Source: Apostichopus japonicus
Taxonomy: Eukaryota; Echinodermata; Holothuroidea; Aspidochirotida; Stichopodidae
Reading direction: 5' to 3'
DNA length: 64,000 nucleotides
NCBI RefSeq assembly: GCF_037975245.1
Contig: NC_092565.1
Coordinates: 11,154,499 to 11,218,498, forward strand
The notes under the pieces are model-generated. The model searched no databases and was not told the origin of the DNA. It was given only the letters and a program-made list of their open reading frames with translations. Positions 21,839 through 32,921 of the stretch are shown here, in pieces (position 1 is the first letter of the stretch; the number at the start of each line of letters is the position of its first letter). The translations under genes and the position numbers were made by a program.

Positions 21839-22621
21839 TGTAATATTGTGTCGAGCCCGCTCCTCCGATAGTAAAACTATATCGGGACTCGCGATAGAAA
21901 GGTACTGGGATATCTTGATGCCGTATTTACGCTTCTTCAGGAGATGTCTCGAACGGGCGAAAACAATGAGTTCACAGAAAAACAATTTGACAAGATCGGA
22001 TTTGATTAATGATTCGGTATAATTTCTTCTCTGTCGATTCTCTTACAAATAAAACTAAATTACAATGATTTGACTTGACTTGACTCCGTCAATTAAACAA
22101 TTAGAAAGAGTGATGAAATGGTGACGAAGCAACGAACTGATCACGGAGCGCTGACGGAGTCATAAATTTGCTGATCAAGTGATAAACTTTGCTGACGGAG
22201 TGATAAATTTTCTGATCAAGTGATAAACTTTCGCCCTCCTTTTACTTTTATACCTTACTTCCATAAAATCTCACTGCGCACAATCAGTAGGCAGCCAATG
22301 AACTGACCATCCTGTATTAACTTAATGATATAAAAATAAGTGCGCTGGCACTGATCTGCCCTGATTGGTTGGGAGTTTGGAAGTCCATCCCCTTTTCTAT
22401 GGAAACTTCCATACCACGTGAGAGAACCTTCTCGAATGTTCCACAGACATAATGGAATCTATTTTGGGAAAAGGCCCTGTACCAAGATTCAATAAGATAG
22501 TTAAAAACTTCTCGTGGGAAAACTGAATCCATGACCTAGATAAATACATAAGAGGCCCTGTAAGGTATCTCGATGGAGCTTTTCGGTAACATCAAAGAGA
22601 TGGTATCACTATTTCATAACA
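21839..22621 (-). repeat. 3' LTR of the inner element
   Basis: 783 bp, TGT...ACA, paired with 30426-31208. It is longer than the 736-bp LTRs of the outer copy, with extra AAGTGATAAA/GACGGAGTGATAAA-type repeats in its middle. A TATAAAAG lies on the minus strand near 22246-22253. A purine-rich tract abuts it on the internal side (22622-22633). Confidence 0.9.
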
Positions 22622-23852
22622 TCCCCCTCAATCTTTTAAAATTTTTGGATACTCCAAAATTTTAACATCATACTGCTTTAACTTATCATAATCTCAAGAA
22701 GGTAGAGTACTGTAAGCACATTCACTAATATTCATTGACTTCAATAAATGGTCTACATGTTACGAATTATTAAAATGATCATATGGTATATACATTGACA
22801 CTATCTCCATAAAAAAAATTGTGTACCTCTTCAATATTGATGACATCATATGATGTAATCTAAAAAAAAAAAACATCATTAAGATATCTTAAAGTTACAT
22901 GACACAGCAAAATATGCAGTATCTCTTACAAAATACATTTATGCATTTCATACATCAATAATACATTTATATCAAAAGTGAAATCATGCCGTGAATTGGG
23001 GAGAGATCAGAGAATACTAGACTTAGTTATCTTTTAACTGAACAGAACACCTTAGCGTTCCATTAAAAATTCGTACATTAAAAAAGAACCTTAAAATATT
23101 ACAAACTCATTTACAAAACCTCCTCTTTAATGAAGTCATAGTTTCAAAACTGCTTTGAAACCTTGTGAATCATATACATTCACTTCAAGAAAATCAAGAA
23201 AATGTGACTCGATAGCATGGTGACCCTAGGTATGCACTCCGAAATGATTCTAGTAAAGTACCAAAGTACTAGATATTCGATACCATAAAAGAGACCCCAT
23301 AGACTATGACATCAACAAATCTTTCTTCAAATTAACATAATACTTAACATCTTGTCTTTTAAACTTCATGATGAAATTTACTTTTTCATGAATATTTGAG
23401 GAAAAGAAAATATATACATAACTTCCTCAAAAGATCTATACTTTCATTTGCTTCGATAACTGTTGCTGTAAGCAAAAGTTGCAAATCACCAATGCTGTCT
23501 CTAAATAGCCTTCAATATATAACATAAATGATGCAATGTAAATATCCCTAAAATATTTCTCAATATATGAAAACCCATGTTGCTAATATTCCGGATATGT
23601 TCTAATTGCCGGGTAAACGTTTGAACGAATTCATAAGGAGAAAAAAGGTATACTCATTACACATTTGTTATAAAAGATGAAACTAGGTCACCTGGTGGCG
23701 TTTTTAACAATAAAGCTTATATTGTTACACCATACAGTACAATGACTTCCACTTAATAGGTATGCAGGTAAATGCCATGACGCATTCCATTCATACAATT
23801 GTGGGTAAAACACCTGTTCATCTGAACTTAAAGCAATATGCAGTTATACATA
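22622..23852 (-). other. 3' untranslated internal region of the inner element
   Basis: Counterpart of 14682-15962 in the outer copy. It is AT-rich and without supported coding capacity. Confidence 0.7.
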
Positions 23853-26800
23853 TTAACCATATAATGTTTGCAACATCCTGCCTGGATTGCCTGTAATGTT
23901 CAATCCCTTTTCATGGAGAAAATTCATTATTTCCTCTGTGTTGGAATATTTTCCTACATTCCACCAAAAATCATGAGTCTTAAAGCCTGTTGGAAAACAT
24001 GGTGTCTGATAGGTGACCAGAACCTGTAATTCACCCAATTTGTATCGAGCACGTTGGACTTTCATGTCTCCTTGTGGAGCATTTGCAAAAACTTTCTTTT
24101 GCCTTAATATGCTATCTTTCATGGAAGGATATGGAATTGCTAATCCTTCATTATGTGCTCTATTCTCTAGAAAGGATGCAACATTCATTGGCTTAGTGGT
24201 CATAAGACACATGACATGATCTGAAGTTACCCCTGGCAAAATGTTACCAAACTCATCATGAAACTCAATATGTGCATCTTGCATGACATTAACATTTTCT
24301 GCATTAGAAGTGTTACTACTCAAAACATTTCTCATTCGAGCAACCTTTTCACTTGATGAACCCTTTGTTTTCAAGACCTGACGCAATTTCTGAATGTTGG
24401 TGATATTCTTAGTTTCAGAAGATGCTCTTACAAAACATGGTTTAAGCCTGTTATAATTGAATACATCACTAAGAATTTCTCCTTTGAGAGTGGCCAACAA
24501 ATAATGAGTCCTATCCAAAACTTGATGGATCACTAGTGGTCCACACCATTCTGCAGCAATTTTACGAGAGTTCGCAGTCAAGGAGGAAGACGTTGGCTTA
24601 TACAGATACACTAATTGACCCGTTGAATAAATTGCACCCTTGTCCAGTTTTGCACTTATCTTAACATTTTGAGCATCTTGTTGCTTCTTTTGTAAGCCTA
24701 ACATTACCCTTGACAAATGATCAAATCGTTTATTTAACAATGCAGCATATTCTCCATGAGATTGTGATAATCCTGCCATTGGATTGAACGATAAATTTGT
24801 AAGATTTGGTGGCTTACGTCCAAATGCAAGTTCAAATGGGCTATAGCTACCTAACTGAGGAGAGGAAAATGTGTTATATGCATAGGCTGATGTTGGGACA
24901 AATCGTACCCAATCCGTACCAAACTGATTTAAGTTCACTTTGAGGAAATTTGAAAGAGTCTGAATGTGTCTTTCAACCTGTAAGCTTCCATGATTGCTTA
25001 CACTGATGAACTTTTGTTCAATGCCTAAAGCCTTACTTAAGAGCTCCACTAATTTTCCTGTAAGAGAAGCTGCCGCATCACTTATAATACAAGACGGTGG
25101 ACCAAAGGTTGTGACTACCCTCTGCAATAATGCTTCACATATTGTTTCAGCATCAAGAGTCTTAAGAGAAACACATACAACAAATCTAGTGATCTCATCA
25201 CAAACAACCATCAAATGTTTAAATCCTGTAGCCGTTATGGGCATAGTCTTGAAATCCAGACTAAGTCTGTCAAAAGGACGATAAGAATCAGGAATGCGAG
25301 CATGATATTGTCTCAATTTGTCCGGTTTCTTACGGAATTCTTGACAACGGAGACATGCCTGAATATAATTACTGATGCGTTGAAACATATTGCGCAGATA
25401 GAAATGCTGTCTAATGGTCAAATATGTACGCATTACACCCTGATGATTACTTAACAAGTCATCGTGATATCGAGATATTATCTGTTCTACCATAGTCTCA
25501 GGTATGACTAACTGAAGAGTCATCTTAGCATCATTAGTCTCATGCAAAAATATCCTGAATAACAAACTATTACATAACAAATAATCCTCTGCTTGAGAAC
25601 GAACAGTTCTAGCATGCTTAACATTACTTGGAATAATGTCGTGTGCAAGAAAATCATAAATTGGTTTGTAGTAAGGACAAGTTTGTTGTTGAATTTGCAA
25701 CTCTTTTACATCAAATGGCAGATCATAGTTTTTGATCAGCTTTCCTTGAATTGCCTTCATGACTTTATTCAATTCCTTTTGTTTTGGAATGTGTCCTGTA
25801 ACCAAATGATCAATGTTTGTTATTACTGGCTTCGGCTGAACAAATAATTCTGGTGGTGGTTCTCTGACTACCTCTGGCACTCTATGTCTACTCTGATCCA
25901 CTAATCTTGGCTCTGAAGGTTGAGAAACACTTGTAAAATTTGGCACAACTAACATGTCTGGGCTAAATGAAGGTCCATTTTCACTCGGCATAGTAATAGT
26001 AGGCCTTTGAATACATGTTTCTCTCTCATCAGTAGAAATAACTGGTGTAGTCGTCTTTTGTGACTCAGATTGTGGTCTCTGTGTAGCATGATCACTAGAA
26101 TGTGTTGCCTTAGGAATGGATGTCCTATTAACTCTATTTGTTGATACTTTGGCTGGGGAATCCTGCTTGGACTCCTTTGTGACTTTATTCGGAAATAAAT
26201 CTGGAATTTTGACTCCCATTGACCTTGCCTTTGACCTTGTCATGATTGGATTAAATGTCTCCTTAGGTGGAGTTGAAATATCCTCATAAGAACTGACCTC
26301 TTGAGCAAACTGATCTATTTCAGAGTGAAATTCCTGTGGTGCTCTAGACAAATAATCTGCCAAAACCAATTCTGAGCCTTTCTTATAACCAACCTGAAAT
26401 GTAAATTCTGACAATTTGAACAGAAGCTTACGTAAGCGTGAAGTTGCTGGTTCTTGTTTTGATTTAAACAATTCAACAATGGCTGAGTGATCAACATATG
26501 CCTCAAATTCTACATTTTGCAATAAATGTTTGAATGCTGTCACATTAATAAATAGACCCATCATTTCTAATTCAGTTACACTATACCTCTGACATGCTGG
26601 TGGTAATATCTTAGAGTAATATGCAATAATATTCTCTTTGCCATTAACTCTTTGTGTCAGGTATGATCCTGTTGCTACTCGTGATGTGTCGCTATATAAT
26701 ACAAAACGACCATATTTCTGTGGCATATGCAATATAGGTGGATTACACAACAACTCTTTAATACTTTGAAATGCACACTGATGTTCCTCTGTCCATTTAA

Positions 26801-28727
26801 ATACCTTTCTCTTACGACTCAAATGATGTAATGGTCTCAATAGTGCTTGAATATTTGGGAAAAATGAAGCCACATAATTAACCGCACCTACAAATCGTCT
26901 TACTGACTTAACATTGTGTGGTTTCGGTGTGTTCCTGATCGCTGCACATCTGTCATGCAAAGGTTGGATACAAGCCTCACCTTCTGGGGTTATTGAGAGC
27001 AAATGTCCCATATATCGGACTGAATTTTGAAAAATACTACACTTTTTCGGAGAAATTTTCAATCCGTTGTCCATTAAAACCTTAAAAATTGCCTGTAGGT
27101 GTTGTTGGTGAGATTGTTTGTCTGCACTGTACACAATAATATCGTCATGATGAGCAATACAGAACTTATTTGAATTTGGTATCGTTGCCAAAATATCATT
27201 AATTTGCGACTGAAAGATCGCTGGAGATAAATTCAATCCCTGTGGTAAGCGTTTATAATAATAATGCTTTCCTCCATGAAATGAAGCAATACCTGTATAT
27301 TGTTGTGCATGAACACTAAGTGGCAGACAGAAGAATGCAGACTTTAAATCGAGAACACCCAAAATTTTGGCTCCAGAGTACCCTATGGTACGGATAGTCT
27401 CATTCAGCAATGGAAATGGGTGATTGAGACGTTTTATTCTACTGTTCAAGTAGCGAAAATCTGTGACAACCCTTTTGTCTTTTGTTCCCTTCTTTGGAAT
27501 GAGGAAAACCGGTGAGGTATAAGACTGATGTCCTACCGCTAAGATTCCTAATCGCACTAATTTGTCAAGCTCACTGGCGACAATGACTTTGTCCTCATCT
27601 GAAAGTCTATAGGGACGTATGTAAAATGGCTCATCATTAGTAAGAGTAATATCAGCCTCATAATTTGGACAGTGAGATAATTCACCATAAAGAGAAAATG
27701 CGTCTCTATGTGAGTCTAGAAATTCATAAATGCTTTCTGTTTCTGAAGCATTCAGAATACTTTGTTCCAAATTAATGTTGTCTCTCATGATTTCCTGTTC
27801 GGATTTGGAAACCAGGGGATCATCAGCTGTCAAATGTGGATAACGATGTAAATTATATCGTGTAATTTCATCACGATTCTCCTTGGAGTAAGAATTGGTT
27901 TGAAAAAGAGACGGTTTTTCGATGTCTCTCATGACATTGAGAAAATCTAGAGAATCAGTAGGTATGTCTTCTGTGACCGTAATGATATCTGCTAAATCTA
28001 AATGAGCCACTGTGCGAGAAGGATGCAGACAAAATTTCTGGTTACCCATGTTCCTTAGTAGAATCTTTGTTCTACCTTTATGCATTTTCACTAACATTCG
28101 TGAAGGACACATACGAGATATTAAAGGAAACGGTTTAATAACCACATCTGCATTTCGTGCATATAATGGAAGACGTCCCTGTACAGTAATGTATCTTTGC
28201 TGACCTGGGTAAATAACAAATCTCTGCACTGGCCTAAGGAAAACTTTGGCTTGTTTAATTCTAAAACCGTTTGTGGTAAAGTCCAAAGATCCATTCAATT
28301 CCTTCAGAGTTGGACTACCTAATATTAAGTCAATACCTGTCAGGTTTGCAGCAATTAAAGCAGAAAGCTGAAATTCATGACCTTGAATTTTGACCTGAAA
28401 TGTTATCGTGCTATACGCATGAATAAACTGACCATTACCCAACTTTAGGTTTACTACATCAACTGAGACTGGTTGTATAGAGGATAAATACTTTGAATTT
28501 TGCACTGTAGAAGAAGAAATGATAGGGCGTGTCGCTCCACTATCAAACAACAATGAAATTCCTTTACCATCATGTAAAGTACCTCTTACAAAATTACGGG
28601 TGTCCAGTTGAATATCCACATTACGGTCGTTCCCTGTATATCTAGAACTAGGAATATTACTATTCTTCCAAATATTATTTGCTTTACGTTTCGATCTTCC
28701 TTTACTTGGTACATTGTCTGGAGTCAC
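23853..28727 (-). CDS. pol: Ty3/gypsy pol polyprotein of the inner element
   Basis: One open frame of 1624 residues with the same domain order as the outer copy: protease (LLFDSGATR), reverse transcriptase, RNase H, integrase and a long C-terminal tail. Differences from the outer copy are scattered single residues plus a two-residue length difference in the low-complexity linker between RNase H and integrase. It begins about 30 bases after gag in another frame, so expression would need one of the gag-pol strategies known for the family; I cannot tell which. Confidence 0.9.
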   Translation of the reverse strand: MTPDNVPSKGRSKRKANNIWKNSNIPSSRYTGNDRNVDIQLDTRNFVRGTLHDGKGISLLFDSGATRPIISSSTVQNSKYLSSIQPVSVDVVNLKLGNGQFIHAYSTITFQVKIQGHEFQLSALIAANLTGIDLILGSPTLKELNGSLDFTTNGFRIKQAKVFLRPVQRFVIYPGQQRYITVQGRLPLYARNADVVIKPFPLISRMCPSRMLVKMHKGRTKILLRNMGNQKFCLHPSRTVAHLDLADIITVTEDIPTDSLDFLNVMRDIEKPSLFQTNSYSKENRDEITRYNLHRYPHLTADDPLVSKSEQEIMRDNINLEQSILNASETESIYEFLDSHRDAFSLYGELSHCPNYEADITLTNDEPFYIRPYRLSDEDKVIVASELDKLVRLGILAVGHQSYTSPVFLIPKKGTKDKRVVTDFRYLNSRIKRLNHPFPLLNETIRTIGYSGAKILGVLDLKSAFFCLPLSVHAQQYTGIASFHGGKHYYYKRLPQGLNLSPAIFQSQINDILATIPNSNKFCIAHHDDIIVYSADKQSHQQHLQAIFKVLMDNGLKISPKKCSIFQNSVRYMGHLLSITPEGEACIQPLHDRCAAIRNTPKPHNVKSVRRFVGAVNYVASFFPNIQALLRPLHHLSRKRKVFKWTEEHQCAFQSIKELLCNPPILHMPQKYGRFVLYSDTSRVATGSYLTQRVNGKENIIAYYSKILPPACQRYSVTELEMMGLFINVTAFKHLLQNVEFEAYVDHSAIVELFKSKQEPATSRLRKLLFKLSEFTFQVGYKKGSELVLADYLSRAPQEFHSEIDQFAQEVSSYEDISTPPKETFNPIMTRSKARSMGVKIPDLFPNKVTKESKQDSPAKVSTNRVNRTSIPKATHSSDHATQRPQSESQKTTTPVISTDERETCIQRPTITMPSENGPSFSPDMLVVPNFTSVSQPSEPRLVDQSRHRVPEVVREPPPELFVQPKPVITNIDHLVTGHIPKQKELNKVMKAIQGKLIKNYDLPFDVKELQIQQQTCPYYKPIYDFLAHDIIPSNVKHARTVRSQAEDYLLCNSLLFRIFLHETNDAKMTLQLVIPETMVEQIISRYHDDLLSNHQGVMRTYLTIRQHFYLRNMFQRISNYIQACLRCQEFRKKPDKLRQYHARIPDSYRPFDRLSLDFKTMPITATGFKHLMVVCDEITRFVVCVSLKTLDAETICEALLQRVVTTFGPPSCIISDAAASLTGKLVELLSKALGIEQKFISVSNHGSLQVERHIQTLSNFLKVNLNQFGTDWVRFVPTSAYAYNTFSSPQLGSYSPFELAFGRKPPNLTNLSFNPMAGLSQSHGEYAALLNKRFDHLSRVMLGLQKKQQDAQNVKISAKLDKGAIYSTGQLVYLYKPTSSSLTANSRKIAAEWCGPLVIHQVLDRTHYLLATLKGEILSDVFNYNRLKPCFVRASSETKNITNIQKLRQVLKTKGSSSEKVARMRNVLSSNTSNAENVNVMQDAHIEFHDEFGNILPGVTSDHVMCLMTTKPMNVASFLENRAHNEGLAIPYPSMKDSILRQKKVFANAPQGDMKVQRARYKLGELQVLVTYQTPCFPTGFKTHDFWWNVGKYSNTEEIMNFLHEKGLNITGNPGRMLQTLYG

Positions 28728-28756
28728 TGTATGATGAGTGCAATCATAAGTGCTCC

Positions 28757-29725
28757 CTACTGAAAATTCTGTGTTGGTACTCTGTTTACCTTAGCCTCCA
28801 TTTCATGGCTTAGGCGAATTTGGCAATATTGTGCAAAATGACCTCGATTTTGGCAGTAGTAACATGTAATTGAAGGATTAAAACATGGTAACCTTCGCCT
28901 GTTATTATTCTGACCTGTCCTAGGACCACGAGAATCACGAGAACTATATCTTTGCCTCATATCTTTTGGATTGTCTTGAGATTCTGACCTACGGGACTGA
29001 TCAAACTTGGTCTCTAACTCCTGAATTTTGGTACACAACTCGTGTATCTCAGAAGATGCAGAAATAGTAGGAGTCTGAACAGAAGATTCTTTGTCGTGCA
29101 TTGCCATAAATGGTTCGGAAGAAGCTGTGGGTTGACTTTGGATTTGTAAGTCAAAATAGCATTGTACTTTCATGACCAAATCTGCAATTGTTGCTTGTGG
29201 TGATGCAGACATTAACACTGCTGAGCGGCATTGCAAAGGCAGGGTCGAGATGAATTTATCTCTAATTTGGTCCTCGCCATAATTTAATTGTGCTGCAGCT
29301 TTGGAAATTTTGGCCAAATGAGCTTGAGCTGTATCACCTGGCGTATAGCTTAATGCATGAAATGCCTGTGATTTAGCGTAGGAAGAAGTCCCTGGACTGA
29401 AACGAGCAAGGAATTGCTTGCGCAGATCAGCAATAGTTGAAAAATTTTTGTTCTCAATCCAGAGTCTGGCTTGGCCTTTTAGTGTTCGCTTAAATATGCG
29501 ACATATTTCATTAAATTCTTCCGATACAGCCTCAGGGGTGGTTTGGGACGGCAATTTATGCAACTCTAAATAATCTTCAAATCCCAAATAATGAGCTTCG
29601 GCTAAATCTGCATCAATTACATCGCCCTGAAATCGTGATGGCAAAAAATCAGTGGGCCTATGTTTCTGCATAATGCCTTTGCAATGTCTGCATAACATTA
29701 ACAGAGGTCGAAGTTTCCTGTTCAC
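28757..29725 (-). CDS. gag: gag protein of the inner element
   Basis: 322 codons, open throughout. The capsid-like region (LPSRFQGDVIDADLAEAHYL, QARLWIENKNF, FLARFSPGTSSYAKSQAF) is followed by an Arg/Ser-rich stretch and a C-terminal CCHC zinc knuckle (CYYCQNRGHFAQYC), which binds RNA in this family. The start codon position is tentative. Confidence 0.85.
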   Translation of the reverse strand: MNRKLRPLLMLCRHCKGIMQKHRPTDFLPSRFQGDVIDADLAEAHYLGFEDYLELHKLPSQTTPEAVSEEFNEICRIFKRTLKGQARLWIENKNFSTIADLRKQFLARFSPGTSSYAKSQAFHALSYTPGDTAQAHLAKISKAAAQLNYGEDQIRDKFISTLPLQCRSAVLMSASPQATIADLVMKVQCYFDLQIQSQPTASSEPFMAMHDKESSVQTPTISASSEIHELCTKIQELETKFDQSRRSESQDNPKDMRQRYSSRDSRGPRTGQNNNRRRLPCFNPSITCYYCQNRGHFAQYCQIRLSHEMEAKVNRVPTQNFQ

Positions 29726-29756
29726 TGACGGACATTATGCCGCACACAATTAGGCT

Positions 29757-30425
29757 AGTTACGAGTATACAACATGAGCCTAGACTTAATTGAACACACT
29801 ATCGACCGCAATTAAATACAAATAACAAATATGCAATACATGGACACGATTAAAATAACTTATCGGTACACTCTGATCTCAAATAGGGGTTGGGATACAA
29901 ATTGGCATGATTTCACTCACCCTTAAGTTTAACTAAGAACTGGTACTGGTACTGAAAACGATGATGGAAGTCCCTCGGTTAGTAGTAGTAGTAGCGGCAG
30001 GTAGTAGCAGGTAGGTAGTAGCAGGTAGGCCTACATCTCGTAAGAACCTCAGATTCGTTTGCCGTTAACATCGGGTAGAGTCTAGGCTTAGATCGCGAAA
30101 ATGTTCAGTTCTGATGTTTAGAGCTGTAAATATGACTAACTACGTACTAGTTGCGCGAATGTTCAAACGCGAACTGCATGCTGGGTTGATCAACGTTAGT
30201 GTACAGATCAGTGGTTCCGGCATCCGTTGTACAGGCTTAGGCTAGTATAGGCCGACTTCCCTCGTTGAGTGTGTATGTTAGGCAAGGTCGTGAACATACG
30301 TTGTGTTCCTCGTTAGGTCTTCGGGCCAAAAAAAAAATCTCCTGTTCGTTATTGATCGTAACGAACGAAGTTGTGAAAAGTTCCGTTTCCGTTGTGTTCC
30401 TGAAGAAAGCAACCGATCTCCACCA
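29757..30425 (-). other. Leader of the inner element
   Basis: About 670 bases between the 5' LTR and gag. The first bases inside the LTR read TGGTGGAGATC on the minus strand, a TGG-starting primer-binding candidate. It contains a GTAGTAG/GCAGGTAG simple repeat at about 29983-30030 and matches the outer leader at 31209-31910 closely, with a different simple-repeat length. Confidence 0.7.
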
Positions 30426-31208
30426 TGTAATATTGTGTCGAGCCCGCTCCTCCGATAGTAAAACTATATCGGGACTCGCGATAGAAAGGTACTGGGATAT
30501 CTTGATGCCGTATTTACGCTTCTTCAGGAGATGTCTCGAACGGGCGAAAACAATGAGTTCACAGAAAAACAATTTGACAAGATCGGATTTGATTAATGAT
30601 TCGGTATAATTTCTTCTCTGTCGATTCTCTTACAAATAAAACTAAATTACAATGATTTGACTTGACTTGACTCCGTCAATTAAACAATTAGAAAGAGTGA
30701 TGAAATGGTGACGAAGCAACGAACTGATCACGGAGCGCTGACGGAGTCATAAATTTGCTGATCAAGTGATAAACTTTGCTGACGGAGTGATAAATTTTCT
30801 GATCAAGTGATAAACTTTCGCCCTCCTTTTACTTTTATACCTTACTTCCATAAAATCTCACTGCGCACAATCAGTAGGCAGCCAATGAACTGACCATCCT
30901 GTATTAACTTAATGATATAAAAATAAGTGCGCTGGCACTGATCTGCCCTGATTGGTTGGGAGTTTGGAAGTCCATCCCCTTTTCTATGGAAACTTCCATA
31001 CCACGTGAGAGAACCTTCTCGAATGTTCCACAGACATAATGGAATCTATTTTGGGAAAAGGCCCTGTACCAAGATTCAATAAGATAGTTAAAAACTTCTC
31101 GTGGGAAAACTGAATCCATGACCTAGATAAATACATAAGAGGCCCTGTAAGGTATCTCGATGGAGCTTTTCGGTAACATCAAAGAGATGGTATCACTATT
31201 TCATAACA
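30426..31208 (-). repeat. 5' LTR of the inner element
   Basis: 783 bp, matching 21839-22621 over its length as far as I compared. It is followed by CTAG, the duplicated target. Confidence 0.9.
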
Positions 31209-31910
31209 CTAGTTAACAGTATACAACATGAGCCTGGACTTATTTCAACACACTATCGACCGTAATTAAATACAAATAACAAACATGCAATACATGGACA
31301 CGATTAAAATAACTTATCGTTACACTCTGATCTCAAATAGGGGTTGTTGGGATACAAATTGGCATGATTTCACTCACCCTTAAGTTTAACTATGAACTGG
31401 TACTGGAACTGCAAACGATGATTGAAGTCCCTCGGTTAGCAGTAGTAGTAGCGGCAGGTAGTAGCAGTAGCAGGTGGGTAGTAGCAGGTAGGTAGTAGCA
31501 GTAGCAGGTAGTAGCGGTAGCAGGTGGGCCTACATCTCGTATACTGCAGATTCGTTCGCCGTTAACATCGGGTCGAGTCTAGATTTGATCGCGAAAATGT
31601 TCAGTTCTGATGTTTAGAGCTGTAGTATTCTACGTACTAGTTGCGCGAATGTTCAAACGCGAACTGCATGCTGGGTTGATTAACGTTAGTGTACAGATCA
31701 GTGGTTCCGGTGTACAGGCTTAGGCTAGTATAGGTCGTCTTCCCTCGTAGAGTGTTTCAGTTAGGCTAGGTCGTGAACATACGATGTGTTCCTCGTTAGG
31801 TCTTCGGGGCCAAAAAAAATATCTCCTGTTCGTTATTGATCGTAACGAACGAAAGTTGTGAAAAGTTCCGTTACCGTTTTGTTCCTGAAGAAAGCCCCGC
31901 TCCTCCACCA
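31209..31910 (-). other. Leader of the outer element
   Basis: Matches the inner leader at 29757-30425 but carries a longer GTAGTAGC/GCAGGTAG tract (about 31438-31530). The inner element begins at its 3' end, next to the CTAG duplicated target. Confidence 0.75.
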
Positions 31911-32646
31911 TGTAATATTGTGTCGAGCCCGGCTCCTCCGATAGTAAAACTATATCGGGACTCGCGATAGAAAGGTACTGGGATGTCTTGATGCCGTATT
32001 TACGCCTCTTCAGGAGATGTCTCGAACGGAAGAAAACAATGACTTCACACAAAAAACAATTTGACGAGATAGGATTTGATTTGATGATTCGGTATAATTT
32101 CTTCTCTGTCGATTCTCTTTACAAACAAAACTAAATTACAATGATTTGACTTGACTTGACTCCGTCAATTAAACAATTAGCGGCAGTGATGAACTTTCGG
32201 CGGAGTGATAAATTTGCTGACCAAGTGATAAATTTGCTGACGGAGTGCCCAAACTTTCGGCCTCCTTTTACTTTTAAACCTTACTTCCCTAAAATCTCAC
32301 TGCGCATAATCAGAAGGCAGCCAATGAACTGACCATCCTGTATTAACTTAATGATATAAAAATAATTGTGCTGGCACTGATCTGCCCTGATTGGTTGGGA
32401 GTTTGGAAGTCCATCCCCTTTCTTATGGAAACTTCCATACCACGTGAGAGAACCTTCTCGAATGTTCCACAGACATAATGGAATCTATTTTGGGAAAAGG
32501 CCCTGTACCAAGATTCAATAAGATAGTTAAAAACTTCTCGTGGGAAAACTGAATCCATGACCTAGATAAATACATAAGAGGCCCGTAAGGTGTCTCGATG
32601 GAGTGTTTCGGTAACATCAAAGAGATGGTATCACTATTTCATAACA
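31911..32646 (-). repeat. 5' LTR of the outer element
   Basis: 736 bp, paired with 13946-14681. It is flanked on the host side by ATAT (32647-32650), the target duplication. Confidence 0.9.
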
Positions 32647-32650
32647 ATAT

Positions 32651-32761
32651 ACAACTTTCCCAAGGAAAAAAAAGGGGGAGGGAGCTATTCTATAAAAACA
32701 ATACTATTATCCCCCGTAGGACCTCTCGCGAGGTCGAGCAGGGGTTAAACTCCTTTTTGTT
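32651..32761 (+). mobile_element. 3' tail of the split LINE
   Basis: The remainder of the LINE interrupted at 13945, after the LTR element and its ATAT duplication. It contains CCGTAGGACCTCTCGCGAGG and ends just before the duplicated target GGTAACAAG (32762-32770). It is 3' untranslated in character, with no coding sequence. Confidence 0.6.
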
Positions 32762-32921
32762 GGTAACAAGCTGTGTATGTAATTTCTAGGATCGATGATG
32801 GTGTTCAACACATCTGTTACACCTCATTCGAAACTAGGTCAAATTACCGGCATTAGACGTTTCTTTTTGCGCGAGTCTTCCCCCCTTTAAATATTCGTAA
32901 GAACTCAGAGTTGTGAACAAA
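32762..32921 (+). repeat. Right part of the split ancient repeat
   Basis: Matches the right third of the intact copy at 61361-61722 (GGATCGATGATGGTGT, CTGTTACACCTCATTCGAAACTAGG, GCGCGAGTCTTC). With 12450-13028 it makes one old repeat into which about 19.7 kb of nested elements were inserted. Confidence 0.75.

Larger units (their letters stand above)
21839..31208 (-). mobile_element. Ty3/gypsy-type LTR retrotransposon (inner copy) inserted into its own family
   Basis: 9,370 bp on the minus strand, with LTRs 30426-31208 (5') and 21839-22621 (3'), each 783 bp and identical wherever compared. Parts: 5' LTR, leader 29757-30425, gag 28757-29725, pol 23853-28727, 3' untranslated region with purine tract, 3' LTR. 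The 4-bp target duplication CTAG lies at 21835-21838 and 31209-31212. The sequence flanking the insert corresponds to adjacent positions in the inner copy's own leader/gag border, so the insertion site is certain. It looks whole, with no obvious breaks, and is younger than the outer copy by position. Confidence 0.92.
13946..32646 (-). mobile_element. Ty3/gypsy-type LTR retrotransposon (outer copy), hosting a second copy
   Basis: The element is read on the minus strand. Its LTRs are 31911-32646 (5') and 13946-14681 (3'), each 736 bp with TG...CA ends and identical wherever I compared them. The flanking 4-bp target duplication is ATAT (13942-13945 and 32647-32650). Parts: 5' LTR, leader 31209-31910, gag region 20861-21815, pol 15963-20831, 3' untranslated region with a purine-rich tract next to the 3' LTR. 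A related 9.37-kb element lies inside it at the leader/gag border. Without that insert the element is about 9.3 kb. Pol looks whole; gag shows about one break, so the copy is best treated as a recent fossil. The matched LTRs imply a very young insertion. Confidence 0.92.
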
